In this document: piece by piece, positions 1 through 11,660 of the stretch
Layout of the letters: each line of letters opens with the position of its first letter
How positions within the stretch are numbered: the first letter of the stretch is position 1
Origin: Muscardinus avellanarius
Taxonomy: Eukaryota; Chordata; Mammalia; Rodentia; Gliridae
Direction: 5' to 3'
Assembly: GCA_963383645.1 (NCBI GenBank)
Contig: OY726565.1
Span: forward strand, 40,078,444 to 40,142,443
Length of the DNA stretch: 64,000 bases
Made by a program: the position numbers and the translations under genes
Notes under the pieces: generated by a model
Seen by the model: the letters and a program-made list of their open reading frames with translations, nothing else
Told to the model about the DNA's origin: nothing
Database searches by the model: none

Positions 1-715
1 AATCCGAGCATACCCACTCTAATGAAGTTGTTTGGACAATAACCAGGGTTTTACTTGAATCTATTTTGCCAAATATGTTTTATTACTTAGCTTTATAACT
101 AGAAAATGTCTTCCTCCTGAAGGATGTGCACTGTTTCTGATGTTCCTCCTTCTCTCTTGGTTCCATAAGTAGTAATAGTCATTTTCTACAATTAAAATGA
201 ACTAACCAAAGAGGTGTGACAGGACAGAGTACCCAGGTACAACAATATGGTAGCAATTGTGACTGTTGTATCTGTCTCCTTTCACAGGCTTTAAAAGAAA
301 ACCTGAGTTGAAAAGAATCCAAACTGCTCTTTCCAATTTCATGAATGCCCAAATTACCTTACAAATACAAACCAAAACTAGAAGAAGAAATGGAAGAGTT
401 CAAGGAAGATGTAACACCTACATTCATCTTAAAACTTCAGAAAACAGCTCTCTCATGAATTCTAGTCATAGACAAAGTGCCCCTAAACATTCACTAAAAC
501 AGAGAGATTAAAATGCTATCGTTCCTTTATGACATAAATCAGTATTTGAAGGTACATGGGTCTCATGGTGCTGATCCACAACTCTTTGTATAGAATACAA
601 TTACAATAATGAGACAAATTTGTATGTGTGTCTTGTGACATCAGTAAGATTTTATTTTGCTTAATCTGAATAAACATGCAGTGATAACAAGTATTATATT
701 ATCTTTTTTATGTAC
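1..715. other. Unique AT-rich sequence
   Basis: I see no gene or repeat family here. An 81-codon open frame (266-511) follows a pyrimidine tract ending in CAG, which looks like a splice acceptor, but the peptide resembles no family I know and no donor is obvious. Confidence 0.4.
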
Positions 716-914
716 AGAACTGGGGAAATAACCCAGGGGCATTCTACCTCTAAGCTATATCTCCAACCCTATTTTTTTATTCTTTATTTTGAAGCAGGGT
801 CTGATTAAGTTGCAGAGGGCCTCACTAGTAGCTGAGGCTGGCCACAAACCTGTGATCCTCCTGTATCAGCCTCCCAAGTACTAGAATTACAAGCTTATGC
901 CACCACACCTGGCA
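716..914 (-). mobile_element. B1-dID SINE, type A
   Basis: Antisense copy: the tRNA-derived half (complement of the B box near 735) comes first, then the A-rich linker, then the B1 half ending at CCACCACACCTGGC. It is followed at once by an ATC microsatellite. Confidence 0.9.
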
Positions 915-958
915 TCATCATCATCATCATCATCAACATCATCATCATCATCATCATT
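913..958. repeat. (ATC)n microsatellite
   Basis: About 15 CAT/ATC units with one interruption, abutting the B1 end of the preceding SINE. Confidence 0.95.
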
Positions 959-1192
959 ATATACTTACTGCATTATTTTGCTAGGGCAACTAACACATAT
1001 AGTACTCCAGACTGGATGGATTAAACAATAGAAATTTATTGTCTCACAGCTTTCAAGGCTACAAGAAAAAGATTAAGGTGTTAACAAGTTTGGTTTCTCC
1101 TGAAGGCTCTGAAGGAAGGATCTGCTCCAGCCCCTCCTCCTTGGTAGCCACAGCTGCTGCTTCTACTGCCGCTGATGATGCCGCCTTTGTCG

Positions 1193-1275
1193 TCTTCTTC
1201 TTCTTCTTCTTCTTCTTCTTCTTCTTCTTCTTCTTCTTCTTCTTCTTCTTCTTCTTCCCCTCCTCCTCCTTCTTC
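1193..1275. repeat. (TTC)n / (TCC)n tract
   Basis: About 21 perfect TTC units followed by TCC units. It produces long spurious poly-Phe and poly-Lys frames on the two strands. Confidence 0.95.
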
Positions 1276-1287
1276 TTCAACATAATT

Positions 1288-1345
1288 GTGGGTGATGGGG
1301 CACTGAGGATTGAATACAGGGGCATTCTATCTCTGAGCTACATCT

Positions 1346-1403
<58 letters not shown>

Positions 1404-1757
1404 GGGGATGGAACCCAGAGGCCTTCTACCTCCAGGCTATACTCCCAGACCTATTTTTTTATATTTTATTTGGAAACAGGGTCCCACTAAGTTGCTGAGA
1501 GCCTCACTAAGTAGGTGAGGCTGGCTTTGAACCTGTGCGATCCTCCTGTCTCAGCCTCCCAAGCACGGGGATTATAAGCATGCGCCACCACGCCCAGCTT
1601 ACATCCCTAGTTTTATCTATTTTTTATTTTAAGATATGGTCTTGCTAGATTGCTAAGAGTCTTGATCAGCTGCTGAGGTTGTCCTTGAACCTGTGAATTC
1701 TCCTGTCACCGCCTCCCAAGTACTGGGATTACAGATATGCGCCACCACACCCAGCTT
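1288..1757 (-). mobile_element. B1-dID SINE, type A, interrupted
   Basis: The outer SINE of a nest: the dID half lies at 1288-1349 and the B1 half at 1601-1757. The inner copy and its TG tail lie between. The duplicated target is ACATCTCTAG (1340-1349) and ACATCCCTAG (1601-1610). Confidence 0.85.
1350..1600 (-). mobile_element. B1-dID SINE, type B, with (TG)n tail
   Basis: The inner SINE. Its antisense tail is a 48-bp TG run (1350-1398). The type B signature CAGACCTATTTT...ATTTGGAAACAGGG follows. Its TSD is the 10-bp ACATCYCTAG. Confidence 0.9.
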
Positions 1758-2010
1758 CCTTAGCTTCTTTATATCTCTTTATATCATCTTTCCTCTATGT
1801 GTGTCTGTCTATGCCCAAATTTCTCCAAGTCCAAGAGTCATTTTGAATGAGGGCCACCCTCTGTTCTCAGTTTAAGTTAAATACCTCTATGGAGACCATA
1901 TCTTCAAGTAAGACCACGTTCTCAGATACTGGAATTTTGGACTCCAATATAATTTTGGGCAGGGGACATGGGGTTAACTCAACTCAACTTATAACACATA
2001 ACACATTTCT

Positions 2011-3309
2011 GTTTTATGCTTCACTCTACAAAGGACCTAATATGTATATGTCATCATGAAAAGTAAACTTAGAAGACAAGTTGGCCTCCGAATCATGCCA
2101 GGTTCTTCCCTGCTCACCGTACTTGCAGTGAAGGTGCTTCCCATGGTTTGGGCACATCTACTGCAGGAGAATAAAGAGGCAGGATGACCTCCATTTCTTC
2201 TTTGGGGTCACAGCTTTCTGAAGTTGGGATGATTTTTGATGTCTTAGAGAACCATGGAAAGGTTTTAGCTTGGATATTGAATTCTCAAGTTCATTGATCT
2301 CTAAGATTTAAATGATGCATCTTGCCATTTGCTGAAAGAGAAATTGAGGTCACCTTCATCACAGTGGCTGCCCATTGCTAACCCCATCCTCATGTTTCCA
2401 GAGAGAAATGGATACATAAATTGTGAAGCCCAGTACAAAATTAAAATGTGGCCTTTTGTTCAAAAATTATTAGAGCTTTAATACAGCAATATCATAACAC
2501 TGATCTGAGCATAGAATCCTTCTAAACACAAGCCCTGTGCTATCCTATGTACCCATGAAGCCAGCCCTGAATTCAGTATACCTGAAGTGATCATACTAAA
2601 TACGTATTTTGCAGTAGTTAAAATATTGTGAAATTGTTCACTAACGTGAAAGTGTTAATTGTAGTTGTAAGGAATGACTGACCAACCTCCACAGTGACCT
2701 ATGAAGAGATAGTTATTTCAAAGTGATGCTCACAATTTGGGAGATTGAGCGGACATGGATCTCAGAGGCTTACCCAAGGTTCGATACTCACACACGTCAC
2801 TGGCAGATAGATCAACCTTTCACGGGTGCTACCACCGCACAGCCAGGACTGGCTGTGGGGTGAAGAGTGGTCCTCTTCACACCACTTCTCGTTGAATCAC
2901 TGCTGCTGTGCTCTCTCCACACCTGGATCCAAGACCTGCTTCTGGCCTGTCCACAAAGCCTTGCTATCTTTGAAACCAGCCACCTTCAATGGCTCATTAT
3001 GAGTCCTAGTAAGAAAGCAGTAAACTGACGTAGAGAGGAGACAGAAAAAAGAGGTGGGTCCTCAAATGTTTATTCATTCGGACCACATGCTACCTGTAAA
3101 CAGAGTACAGGGTTGATTTGCTCCCACAGAGGGGACAGCCACTCTGAGCCCTGAAGACGGCACTGAGCTTGGTCCAAGCAGCTCTGCTACACCACAGGTT
3201 GGGGCGTGTGTACCTTGGAGCACAGGCCCTGTTTAAGAAAGCTTCAGGTACATGTTTATCTGCTCCAGTTTGCTCCTACCAAGAGGAGAGCACGTTATGT
3301 CCTGGAAGG
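2011..3309. other. Unique sequence, nothing recognised
   Basis: Mixed-composition sequence with no SINE, LTR or L1 signature that I can recognise and no long open frame. Confidence 0.4.
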
Positions 3310-3480
3310 AAGATAATTTAGGTTTGCAGTCCAATTCCACCTGTGTAAGTTGTGTGGTTCAGGAGAGTTGGCTTACTAGTTCCTTCATTAGTAGGAAGAG
3401 ATAAAGCAGATTTCATAAAGCTGAGGGACAACTTACAAGAAAACACTATGTAAGTAGAGGAGAAGGTATTAGTTGCTACA
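3310..3480 (+). mobile_element. MIR-like relic
   Basis: It carries the eroded MIR order: a CCAATTCCACCTGTGTAAGTTGTGTG block, a CTTACTAGTTCCTTCATTAG block and a short AT-rich 3' part. Divergence is high, as expected of an old element. Confidence 0.5.
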
Positions 3481-4204
3481 GGAGCCCAAGAAGCATTGGT
3501 TCCCTTTGTCCTCCCTGGTTCTTTGTTCGTGGTGATACCATAAGGTAGAGTCAGTTCTGAGGATATTCTGCCAATAGCTTCTCTAGAAGGAGGACCATGG
3601 GGACAGAGAAACTACCACCAAATCTAAGATCAACTCATCCTCTGAATGGTCCACAACCTCTCCACAGTGACCCTGAGCTACTGAACACTCACACCCCCTT
3701 TTCCGAGGTTGACCCTTTCCTAAACCTGCAACTCTGGAAAAGACACACCCTGGGATGCCAGTTAACATGGTGTGTGCTTTGCCCGACGTGTCCCCAGTCA
3801 ATTCCATATGAGGAAAAAAAGAATTCATTGAAGTAAGAGGCCAGGGAATACAGGAAGTCACACATCCCCTCGCGGCAAATACCCCTGAGTCGGGAACACT
3901 TCTCCCTAGGCCGTCAGGACTCGGCACACAGACAAGCTTACGGCGCCCTTGTCAGAAGTCCAAATCACGCCAGCCCTGAGTTCCCTGATCAATAAAGGGT
4001 TATTACTGCAGCTCTCCCTGCCATCCTCTACTCTTCTCCAGAAATCTGGCTTCCAATTTCTTTTGGACCCCAGAGTGGAAACAAATAGAGCCAGAAAATA
4101 AATTGTACCATCCTGTCAGGATAGCCTTCTGCTAACCCTCACACATCATCCCAGATGCAGTTTCACAGCCACTTCCTGAGCATCCCCCAGCAGAACCGGG
4201 TGGA

Positions 4205-4290
4205 GTCTTCCCTTCTCCCTACAATGTGTTCCTTTCTTCCTTTCGCACCCACAAAACATGCCAGGCAGCTCTGCTGACCACAATATAAGC
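4205..4290. repeat. Local duplicate, copy 1
   Basis: The block CTTCCCTTCTCCCT, then TTCCTTTC, then CACAAAACATRCCAGGCA and TGACCACAATAT recurs at 5107-5180 in the same orientation about 900 bp away. Confidence 0.7.
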
Positions 4291-4433
4291 ACTGCAAAGA
4301 GAGAAGCAAGGCCCCCAAGCACCGCAGCACACGCAGCTACCCACTGCCCAGTAGGAGTCCCCCGCCCCTGCTTAGGGCCTGGCAGAGGGATGCTCAGTCT
4401 GTGTGTGGTGCAGCGTGTTCAAGTGAAGCAGTT

Positions 4434-4624
4434 TGAGCCAGGTGTGATGGCGCATGCCTGCAATCCCTGTGCTTGGGCAGCTGACATAGGAGGATCCCAA
4501 GTTCAAGGCCAGTCTCAGCAACTTAGCAAGGCACTCAACAACCTAGCACAAACCTATTTCAAAATACAAAGGACTGGGAGTATAGCTCAGAGGTAGAATG
4601 CCCCTGGGTTTAATCCCCAGTATG
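4434..4624 (+). mobile_element. B1-dID SINE, type A
   Basis: A complete sense copy with the A box at TATAGCTCAGAGG and the B box at GGGTTTAATCCCC. The tail has become a GGAA microsatellite. Confidence 0.9.
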
Positions 4625-4739
4625 AAGGGAGGAGAAAAGAAGCAAAGAAGGAAGAAAGTAAGAAAGGAAGGAAGGAAAGAAGGAAGGAAGAAGGAAGGAA
4701 GGAAGGAAGGAAGGAAGGAAGGAAGGAAGGAAGGGAGGG
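4625..4739. repeat. (GGAA)n microsatellite
   Basis: An impure GAAGGAA tract that becomes about 14 clean GGAA units. It grew from the SINE tail. Antisense frames give poly-PSFL peptides that are not real. Confidence 0.95.
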
Positions 4740-5583
4740 TAGTTTGGGACAAAGGGTGGAAGACAGAACAGTAACACAAGTGGCCACAAAACAGAGGTCA
4801 ATAACCAAGGAAGATTTGCCTAGACACTCATAATTAAGGCAAGATTAGCAGCTACAACCACTAATTCTCAGAGAAAAATTGCTTACACTTGTTTGACACT
4901 TCAAGTTTTTCCTATGGGCCAGCTGGATCTCGTGTCTATCCACTCCCCACCATGAGGACACAACACTACTAAGGTTGAGCAGACATCAAGAGAATTCAAG
5001 GGATTAAATGGAGAAGATCAAGGCTTATAGTCACATTGACTGTGATATGGGATGACTGACCCCACAGGTGGCCGGGTCCCTCACTTAACACTCTAGCCAT
5101 CCAGTTAAGTGTCTTCCCTTCTCCCTTCTTCCTTTCTTAGCCACAAAACATACCAGGCAACTCTGATGACCACAATATGAGCTCACAGGGATGCACTGAA
5201 ATCACCAGGAGGGCAATGCCCAGGATAACCAAGCCAAGGACACTGGGAAAGTGGAGAGTTCTGCCTCTAGACCTTAGGTACAGACACCAAGTCCAGATGC
5301 AAAATCAGATCTGGGATGAAGGGTCAAGCATTCAAATGTGGCCAGGAGAGCTAATTCCAAACAGAGAGGCCCACACAATCACCTCAGAGTCTGGATTCAT
5401 GTGATATGGTGAATCGCCTGACTCAAAGACCAGAAGTAAGTGCCACGTGTGTGTGGGAAAGCCGCCCTTAACCAGCACCCACCTCTGGCTTAATGATACC
5501 CAACGAGTCCATTTGAACTCTCTCCTGTCCTCCCAGGCACATTTACCCAAAGCCTGTATTTTTATTTTTATAAAATAATAACA
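4740..5583. other. Unique sequence with duplicate copy 2
   Basis: 5107-5180 is the partner of the block at 4205-4290. Otherwise nothing recognisable. Confidence 0.5.
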
Positions 5584-5767
5584 GAGCCGCGCGTGGTGGC
5601 GCACACTTGTAATCCCCGCACTTGGGAGGCGGAGACAGGAGGATTGCCCAGGTTTGAAGCCAGCCACGCTGGCTTAAGAGACCCTGTTTCCAAATAAAAA
5701 AGTATAAAAAATAGGTCTGGGAGTGTAGCCCGAAGGTAGAAGGGTTTCTGGGAACCCCAGTACCACC
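5584..5767 (+). mobile_element. B1-dID SINE, type C
   Basis: A complete type C copy with GCTGGCTTAAGAGACC at the junction and an end in GGGAACCCCAGTACCACC. An (AAT)n/(AAC)n tail runs to 5806. Confidence 0.92.
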
Positions 5768-5859
5768 AAATAATAATAATAATAGTAATAACAACAACAA
5801 CAACAGTAATTCCTTAATAGGTCACTTATGCACAGAACTCCATATTTCAGATGTATTCA

Positions 5860-5995
5860 GCCTCCACAGTGACATTGTGACATGAGCCTGGCAGGCTTCA
5901 GGAACCCCACTGTACAGATGTGAACACTGGTCCTCATCGCTCAAGTCAATAGCAGGGCTGAATGGAGCCTGGATCTCCTGAGCCACGTCCATCTC
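5860..5995 (+). mobile_element. MIR-like relic
   Basis: CACTGTACAGATGTGAACACTGG followed by an AGCAGGGCTGAATGGAGCC block corresponds to the MIR core and 3' part. Strongly diverged. Confidence 0.5.
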
Positions 5996-6230
5996 CATGT
6001 GGGCTGAAGCTTGGAAGTCCTGGGCAACTGCATACTTAGCACACGGTCAGCAGACAGCATAAGACAGAAGGGCGGCCTCACTTCTCACGGGTCAGCATTT
6101 TGCCTGCGCCTTCATAGACTCTTCAAAACAATAGCATGAGGTTGTCTCTGAGGTGTCTCTGTGGCTTCACTGATGGAAGAGCATCATGCATTCCATTCTC
6201 TACCCCACTCCCATCAAAAAGACAAGAAAA

Positions 6231-6632
6231 AGCCAGGTGTGGTGGAACACATTTATAATCCAGGACTTGAAAGGCAGAGACAGGATAATCACAGGTTTGA
6301 GGTCAGCCTCAGCATCTTGTGATTTATTTTCAAAATAAAAATAAAACAGGAGCCAGGCATGGTTGTGCACACTTGTAATCCCAGCATTTGGGAGGCTGAA
6401 ACAGGGGGATAGCAGTTCGTGGACAGCCTTAGCTACTTAGTGAGGCCCTTTGCAACTCAGTGAGACTCTGTTTCAAAATAAAAATAAAAAATAGGGCTGG
6501 GGGTATAACTTGGAAGTAGAATGCCCCTGGGTTCCACCCCCAGTACTGCAATAAATAAATAAACAAACAAACAAACAGGGCCAGGGTGTAGCTCAGAGGT
6601 AGAATGGCCCTGAGTTCAATCCCCAGTACCAC

Positions 6633-6635
<3 letters not shown>
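6231..6635 (+). mobile_element. B1-dID SINE, type A, interrupted
   Basis: The outer element: B1 half at 6231-6350 and dID half at 6577-6635. A second type A copy has inserted into its A-rich linker. Confidence 0.85.
6352..6576 (+). mobile_element. B1-dID SINE, type A
   Basis: The inner element, ending in CCCCCAGTACTGC with an (AATA)n/(AACA)n tail. Confidence 0.9.

Positions 6636-6680
<45 letters not shown>
6636..6680. repeat. (AG)n microsatellite
   Basis: About 22 AG units in the tail position of the outer SINE. Confidence 0.95.
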
Positions 6681-6683
<3 letters not shown>

Positions 6684-6915
6684 TACTAATCTTTGCAGGC
6701 AGGCCCAAGCTAAGGGATTTCTTACCTCCTCCTATGGAAGTGAGCTACAAGGGTTCCAACCAAAGGAACAAAATTTTCTTCTCAAATGAAAAAAATATTC
6801 TTCCTTTCATCAAAAAGAAAAACATATAAAACACAGGAACAAAACACACATGTTAATAAAATCCAGCCACTGCTGCCACCAAAAGAGAAATTCTAATCAT
6901 TAAAGTCATGTTTCT

Positions 6916-7127
6916 GGCTAAGTGTGGTGACGCACACTTGTAATCCCAGTATTTGGAAGGCTGAGACAGGAGAATCACAGGTTCTCTGCCAGCCTCAGCT
7001 ACTTTGCAAGGCCCTCCACAACTTATTGAGATCTTGTTTCAAAATAAAGAATAAAAAATAGGGCTGAGGGTATAGCTTGGAGATAGAATACCCCTGGGTT
7101 CAATCCCCAGTATCACACACAAAAAAA
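6916..7127 (+). mobile_element. B1-dID SINE, type A
   Basis: A complete sense copy with CAGTATCAC and an A-rich tail. Confidence 0.9.
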
Positions 7128-7432
7128 AGTGTTTCTCTCCACCAGACTTTCTTTCATGCTCATTAGACTTGATTTCTCCTCCACTAAAGTATTGAGACTT
7201 TTAGAAAAAAAAAGTTTTCCCCAGGGTCCAGCCCTCCTCCTAAAGATGAATCAGCTGCTCCCTCTGACTCAGGCACATAAACTGCATGCATATAAACACA
7301 GTTCTGTGGCTTCATGGGAAACAAAGGTTCCTGTACTTACCTTTCTTTTAGGTCTGTTTTGAAGAAAATCCAACATTTCAAAGAAAATATTTTATACCAC
7401 AAGGCCCTGAAGAGGAGGGCCAAAGAGATTCA

Positions 7433-7435
<3 letters not shown>

Positions 7436-7497
<62 letters not shown>

Positions 7498-7519
7498 TTT
7501 CTCTCTCTCTTCTCTCCCC
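7436..7519. repeat. (CT)n microsatellite
   Basis: About 80 bp of CT with rare interruptions. Not attached to a SINE. Confidence 0.95.
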
Positions 7520-7552
7520 AGCAAGTGGCTTTTTATAAGCACCTTAAATATA

Positions 7553-7727
7553 TAGCCAGGCATAGTGCCGCACCCTTGTAATCCCCGTGCTTGGGAGGTG
7601 GAGACAGGAGGATCACACAGGTTCAAAGACAGCCTCGCTGGCTTAAGAGACCCTATTTCCATATAAAATATAAAATAGGTCTGGGAGTATAGCCCAGAGG
7701 TAGAAGGGTTCCATCCCCAGTACCACC
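7553..7727 (+). mobile_element. B1-dID SINE, type C
   Basis: The CGCTGGCTTAAGAGACC junction is present. The right half is the short form GGTTCCATCCCCAGTACCACC, without the CTTCCAGGAA segment. Confidence 0.9.
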
Positions 7728-7739
7728 AAAATATATATA

Positions 7740-8534
7740 TAGCACAAATTATTTGGTTCTTAATAAATCACTGGCACATTTCTATTTCCATAGCACACTT
7801 TTGCCTTTATAAGTGTTTTATTAACATCTTTCTCTGATATTCATCCCCAGAACATCTGGGTGAACAGGGCTGGCATGGGACTTTTATGTGCAAGTTGTAC
7901 AAAGTTAACAGCTTTGGAAAATTCTTATTTACCTTCTTCTGTTGGAGCATACCTGATGCTATTACGTTTCTATCTGGCAGCAATGGAGAAAAAGAGTGGC
8001 CTCTTAAGGCAATTTGGCGTCTGTGACAACAGCTGCTTAATACTGTATTTTATTTAATTGGAAAAGGATGCAAGATGTCTATGGAGGTATTAAAGGAAGT
8101 CAAAGTTTGGAAAGATCATGGGAGTTTTCTCTATTTTCTTCTGTTTAAACAACCATTATTAAGTAATTGCTTGACTGTCAACAATATACTAGATACTTTT
8201 CTTAAGTTGTTTGAAATGGATTGGTTAAAGAAAAATAATTGAACTCTCTGGAAGGTCTTTCCATGGGCTTTCCAGATTATACGCTCAAGTTGTCATTAAG
8301 GGGATCCCCGGAGGCTATGAAGTCAAAGCCAAGCTCCTTAGTCTCCACCCTCTGGCCCAGTCTTGCTCCAAAATCGTTTCCACCACTTGGTCTCCTAGCC
8401 ACAGCCAGCCACTGCTCTAATACTCAGTACCCTCTCATTTCCCAGCCTTGGCACCAGCTCTTCTTTCTGCATGGATGCCTTTCCAAACTGGGCTGCCTGG
8501 TAAACCTCTGACCCTTGAAACTCAAGCAATCCCT
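7740..8534. other. Unique sequence
   Basis: No repeat family is recognised. Several 60-90 codon frames occur by chance and show no domain. Confidence 0.4.
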
Positions 8535-8900
8535 TTGGTCTTTATGTACCCAAAAGAGTTGAAGGCAATGCCTCAAGTAAATATTTGTACACTCATGTTC
8601 ATAGCACCGCTATTCCTGATAGTCAAGATATAGGAACATTCCAAGTGTCCATCAGTGGATGAATGGATCAACAAGATGTGGTAAATACATCCAGTGGGGC
8701 CGGGCATGATGGGCGTGGTAGGCGTTTGTAATCTCAATACTTAGGAGGCTGAGACAGGAGGATTGCAGGTTTGCCTGCAGCCTCAGATACTTTGTGAGGC
8801 CCTCTGCAACTTAGTGAGACTCTGTTTCAAAATAAAGAATAAAAAATAGGGCTGGGAATGTAGCTTGGAGATAAAATGCCCCTGGGTTTAATCCCCAGTA

Positions 8901-8947
<47 letters not shown>

Positions 8948-9310
8948 ACACGCAGTAGAATATTGTTTAGCCAGAATGAAAGGAAATTCTGGCACAGACA
9001 GTAACATGGATGAAATGTGGGGACATGATGCCAAGTAAGATAAGCCAGTCACATAAAAAGACAAATATTCTAGCCTTCTCTTCATGTGTAGTACCTGAGG
9101 CTCTTCGGTAATAGAGACAGTATACAGTGGTGGTTGCCAGGGAAGTTTCGAGAGTTGGGCAAATGGGAAGTTTTTTCATGGGTGTAGAGTTTCCGTTTTG
9201 CAAGATGAAAAGTTCTATAGCAGGATGGTTGTACAACAATGTGAATGTATTTAATGTCACTGAAATTACACTTGGAATGGTGAAAATAATAAGCTGTATT
9301 ATGCATGTTT
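8535..9310 (+). mobile_element. L1 3' end, interrupted
   Basis: It holds the L1 ORF2-end/3'UTR words GTGTCCATCAGTGGATGAATGGAT (8647-8670), TAAGATAAGCCAGTCACATAAA and GTGGTGGTTGCCAGG. A SINE splits it at 8698-8945. No intact ORF2 remains. This is an older L1 subfamily than the one ending near 16.6 kb. Confidence 0.75.
8698..8942 (+). mobile_element. B1-dID SINE, type A, in L1
   Basis: A full copy with a (CA)n tail (8903-8942). TSD of 13 bp: AAATACATCCAGT on the left, AAATACACGCAGT on the right. Confidence 0.9.
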
Positions 9311-9317
9311 TATCATA

Positions 9318-9511
9318 TTTTTTGTATTGGGGATTGAACCCAAGGGCATTCTATCTCTGAGGTATACCCTCAACCCAATTTTATTTTTTTATTTTTTAAA
9401 ACAGAGTCTCACTAAGTTGATAAGAGCCTCACTAAATTGCTGAGGCTGTCAATCCTCCTGTCTCAGCCTTTCAAGTACTGGGATTACAGGCATGCATCAC
9501 CATGTCTGGCT
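9318..9511 (-). mobile_element. B1-dID SINE, type A
   Basis: An antisense copy with a short T tract, lying next to a second antisense copy. Confidence 0.9.
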
Positions 9512-9529
9512 ACAATTTTTTTAATTTTT

Positions 9530-9772
9530 TGACAGTAATGAAGATTGAACCCAAGAGCACTCTACCTCTGAACTATACCCCAAACTCCCAAACCTATTCC
9601 TTTCTCTCTCTCTTTCTTCCTTTCTTTCTTTTTGGGGGGCAGAGAAACAAGAGTTATACTAAGTTGCTGAAGGCCTCGCTAAATTGCTGGTGCTGGCCTC
9701 AAACCTGCAATCCTCCTGTCTCATCCTCCCAAGTACTGAGATTACAGGTGTGCACCACCACACCTGACTACA
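9530..9772 (-). mobile_element. B1-dID SINE, type A, diverged
   Basis: An antisense copy. A CT/TTCC-rich expansion (9598-9640) replaces the linker. Confidence 0.85.
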
Positions 9773-10007
9773 CTTATTTTAATTTTAAAATAAAAATGTA
9801 GAATAAAAAACTCAAGCACCAAAATTTTTGAAAACTTCATCTCCTAGTACCATAAAGAATTTGTTATTTCTTCCACTGAGTTGACACTTCACCTAGTATT
9901 TATTAAAATAATTTGAACGACATTCTTCCCCTCCCCTGCATCTTGTCCTCAATCGGGGAGCCCTTTCAGACCCAAGACTTTGTCTTTTTTATCTTTATCC
10001 TTTATGT

Positions 10008-10014
10008 CGTGTGT

Positions 10015-10064
<50 letters not shown>

Positions 10065-10253
10065 GGGGATTGAACCCAGGGGCATTCTACCTCGGATCTA
10101 CACCCCAATCCTACTTTTTTTTAAATTTTGAAACAGGGTCTTGCCACCTTAATCAGAGTCTCACTACTTACCTGAAGTCATCCTCAAACCTGTGATCTTC
10201 CTGTTTCAGCCTCCCAAGTCCTGGAATCACAAGCATGCACCATCACACCCAGC
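10008..10253 (-). mobile_element. B1-dID SINE, type A, (TG)n tail
   Basis: A TG run at 10008-10059 stands in the tail position. The dID and B1 halves follow at 10060-10253. Confidence 0.9.
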
Positions 10254-10425
10254 TTCTTCATCTTTATCTTTATCCACTAGGAAAGTTCAGATATCCAACC
10301 CTCTCTTTCCTGACACAGGATAAAATGGCACTTCCCTCTTGTAAATTTCTCTGGCCAATGAACTTGAGCAGAAATTATGTGCTTTTCAAGATGGGAGCTT
10401 TAAGTATCAATATAAATTCAATTTC

Positions 10426-10671
10426 TTTTCTTTTTTCTTTTTTTTTCTTTTTTTTTTTTTTTTATGTGGTTCTGGAGATGGAACCCAGGGGCATTTGACC
10501 TCTGAGCTACACCCCCGCCCTAGATTTTTTTATTCTTTATTTTGAAACAGGGTCTCACTGAGTCACAGAGGGCCTCACTAAGTAGCTGAGGCTGTCCCTG
10601 AACCGCGATCCTCCAGTCTCAGCCTCCCAAATGCTGGGATTACAAGCGTGCACCACACGGCCAGCTTATAA
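10426..10671 (-). mobile_element. B1-dID SINE, type A
   Basis: An antisense copy with a T-rich tail (10427-10463), flanked by TATAAATTCARTTTC. Confidence 0.9.
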
Positions 10672-10820
10672 ATTCAGTTTCCATGTCTTCTTTCCCATCT
10701 GCAGACAGAACCTCTCCATCACCCTGGGTCCCCAAGTAAAGACCCCCTGACTCAAAATGACCCAGCGATGGGCATGCAGCAAGAGATAAACCGCTGCTGT
10801 GTTAAGCCACAAAGACTTTA

Positions 10821-10928
10821 GAGTTGTTTTCTATCACAAATCTGTCTAGCCTATCCTGATTGAGAAATCCCTGAGAGTTGTTTTCTATCACAAATCTGTC
10901 TAGCCTATCCTGATTGAGAAATCCCTGA
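10821..10928. repeat. Perfect 54-bp tandem duplication
   Basis: 10821-10874 is repeated without a single change at 10875-10928, starting GAGTTGTTTTCTATCACAAA. It does not belong to any SINE or LTR here. Confidence 0.97.
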
Positions 10929-10991
10929 TGCTAATGTAGTATTTATGGTATGGCAATTACTTTAAAAAATGCCATTAAAAGGAATGACTAG

Positions 10992-11174
10992 CTAGGTGTG
11001 GTGAGAGGCTGAGACAGGAGAATCACGGATTCAAGGCCAGCCTCAAAAACTTAGTAACGCCCTCAGCAACTTAGTGAGATCCTGTTTCAAAGTAAAATAG
11101 GGCTGGAGGTATAGCTCAGAGGTAGAACACTCCTGGCCTCAATCCCCAGGACCAAAAAAAAAAAAAAAAAAAAA
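10992..11174 (+). mobile_element. B1-dID SINE, type A, internal deletion
   Basis: The B1 half lacks the stretch between GGTGTGGTG and AGGCTGAGAC. Exact TSD GAATGACTAG (10982-10991 and 11175-11184). Confidence 0.9.
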
Positions 11175-11407
11175 GAATGACTAGTTGAATTAATAAACTC
11201 ATGAATAATAATAAGCTAGCTCCAAAAGATTTAATCAAATAGATTTGTAAATGCATTAGTAGTTTGATTAAACTGACTTTGTGAATTGAGGTGACTATTT
11301 TGAGCAATAATATAGTAATGAATCTACAGTTTTATCTCCAGCCCTTTATATCATTATTTATTCATTAAAATAACTGCCCTATGTTGAGTTCTCTTTGCTG
11401 TTGAAGA

Positions 11408-11412
11408 ATAAG

Positions 11413-11460
<48 letters not shown>

Positions 11461-11660
11461 TTGCAACTGGGGATGGAACTCAGGGGAATTCTACCTCCGA
11501 GCTATATCCCCAGCCCTATTTTTTATTCTTTACTTGGAAACAAGGTCTCACTAAGTTGCAAAGGACCTCACTAAGTAGCTAAGAATATCCATGAACCATG
11601 ATTCTCCTCTCTCAGCCTCCCAAATGCTGGGATTACAAGCATGTGCCACCACGCCTGGCT
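11408..11660 (-). mobile_element. B1-dID SINE, type A, (TTG)n tail
   Basis: A (TTG)n run (11411-11461) precedes an antisense copy that ends in CACGCCTGGCTTG. Confidence 0.9.

Larger units (their letters stand above)
960..2010 (-). mobile_element. MLT1-like MaLR LTR, antisense, split
   Basis: 960-1185 and 1758-2010 read like the two ends of an MLT1-type LTR in antisense: TAGAAATTTATTGTCTCACAG near 1030, and CCAAATTTCTCC then a TTTTGGG/ATAACACATAACA end near 1815-2005. A TTC tract and two nested SINEs separate them. The family is assigned from memory of the consensus, not a search. Confidence 0.65.

Noticed and set aside
266..511. Possible exon after a pyrimidine-CAG acceptor
   Set aside because: No donor, no recognisable protein and internal stops in the other frames. 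One acceptor-like word is not evidence.
913..958. CRISPR-like regular repeats, here and in other short tandem tracts
   Set aside because: They are microsatellites without spacers, in a mammalian sequence.
1039..1518. 159-codon frame with long poly-Phe
   Set aside because: It translates a TTC microsatellite, a TG run and an antisense SINE.
6577..6635. tRNA-like A and B boxes (TAGCTCAGAGG, GTTCAATCC) here and at many SINEs
   Set aside because: They are the deleted ID halves of SINEs. None can fold a full cloverleaf with an anticodon arm.
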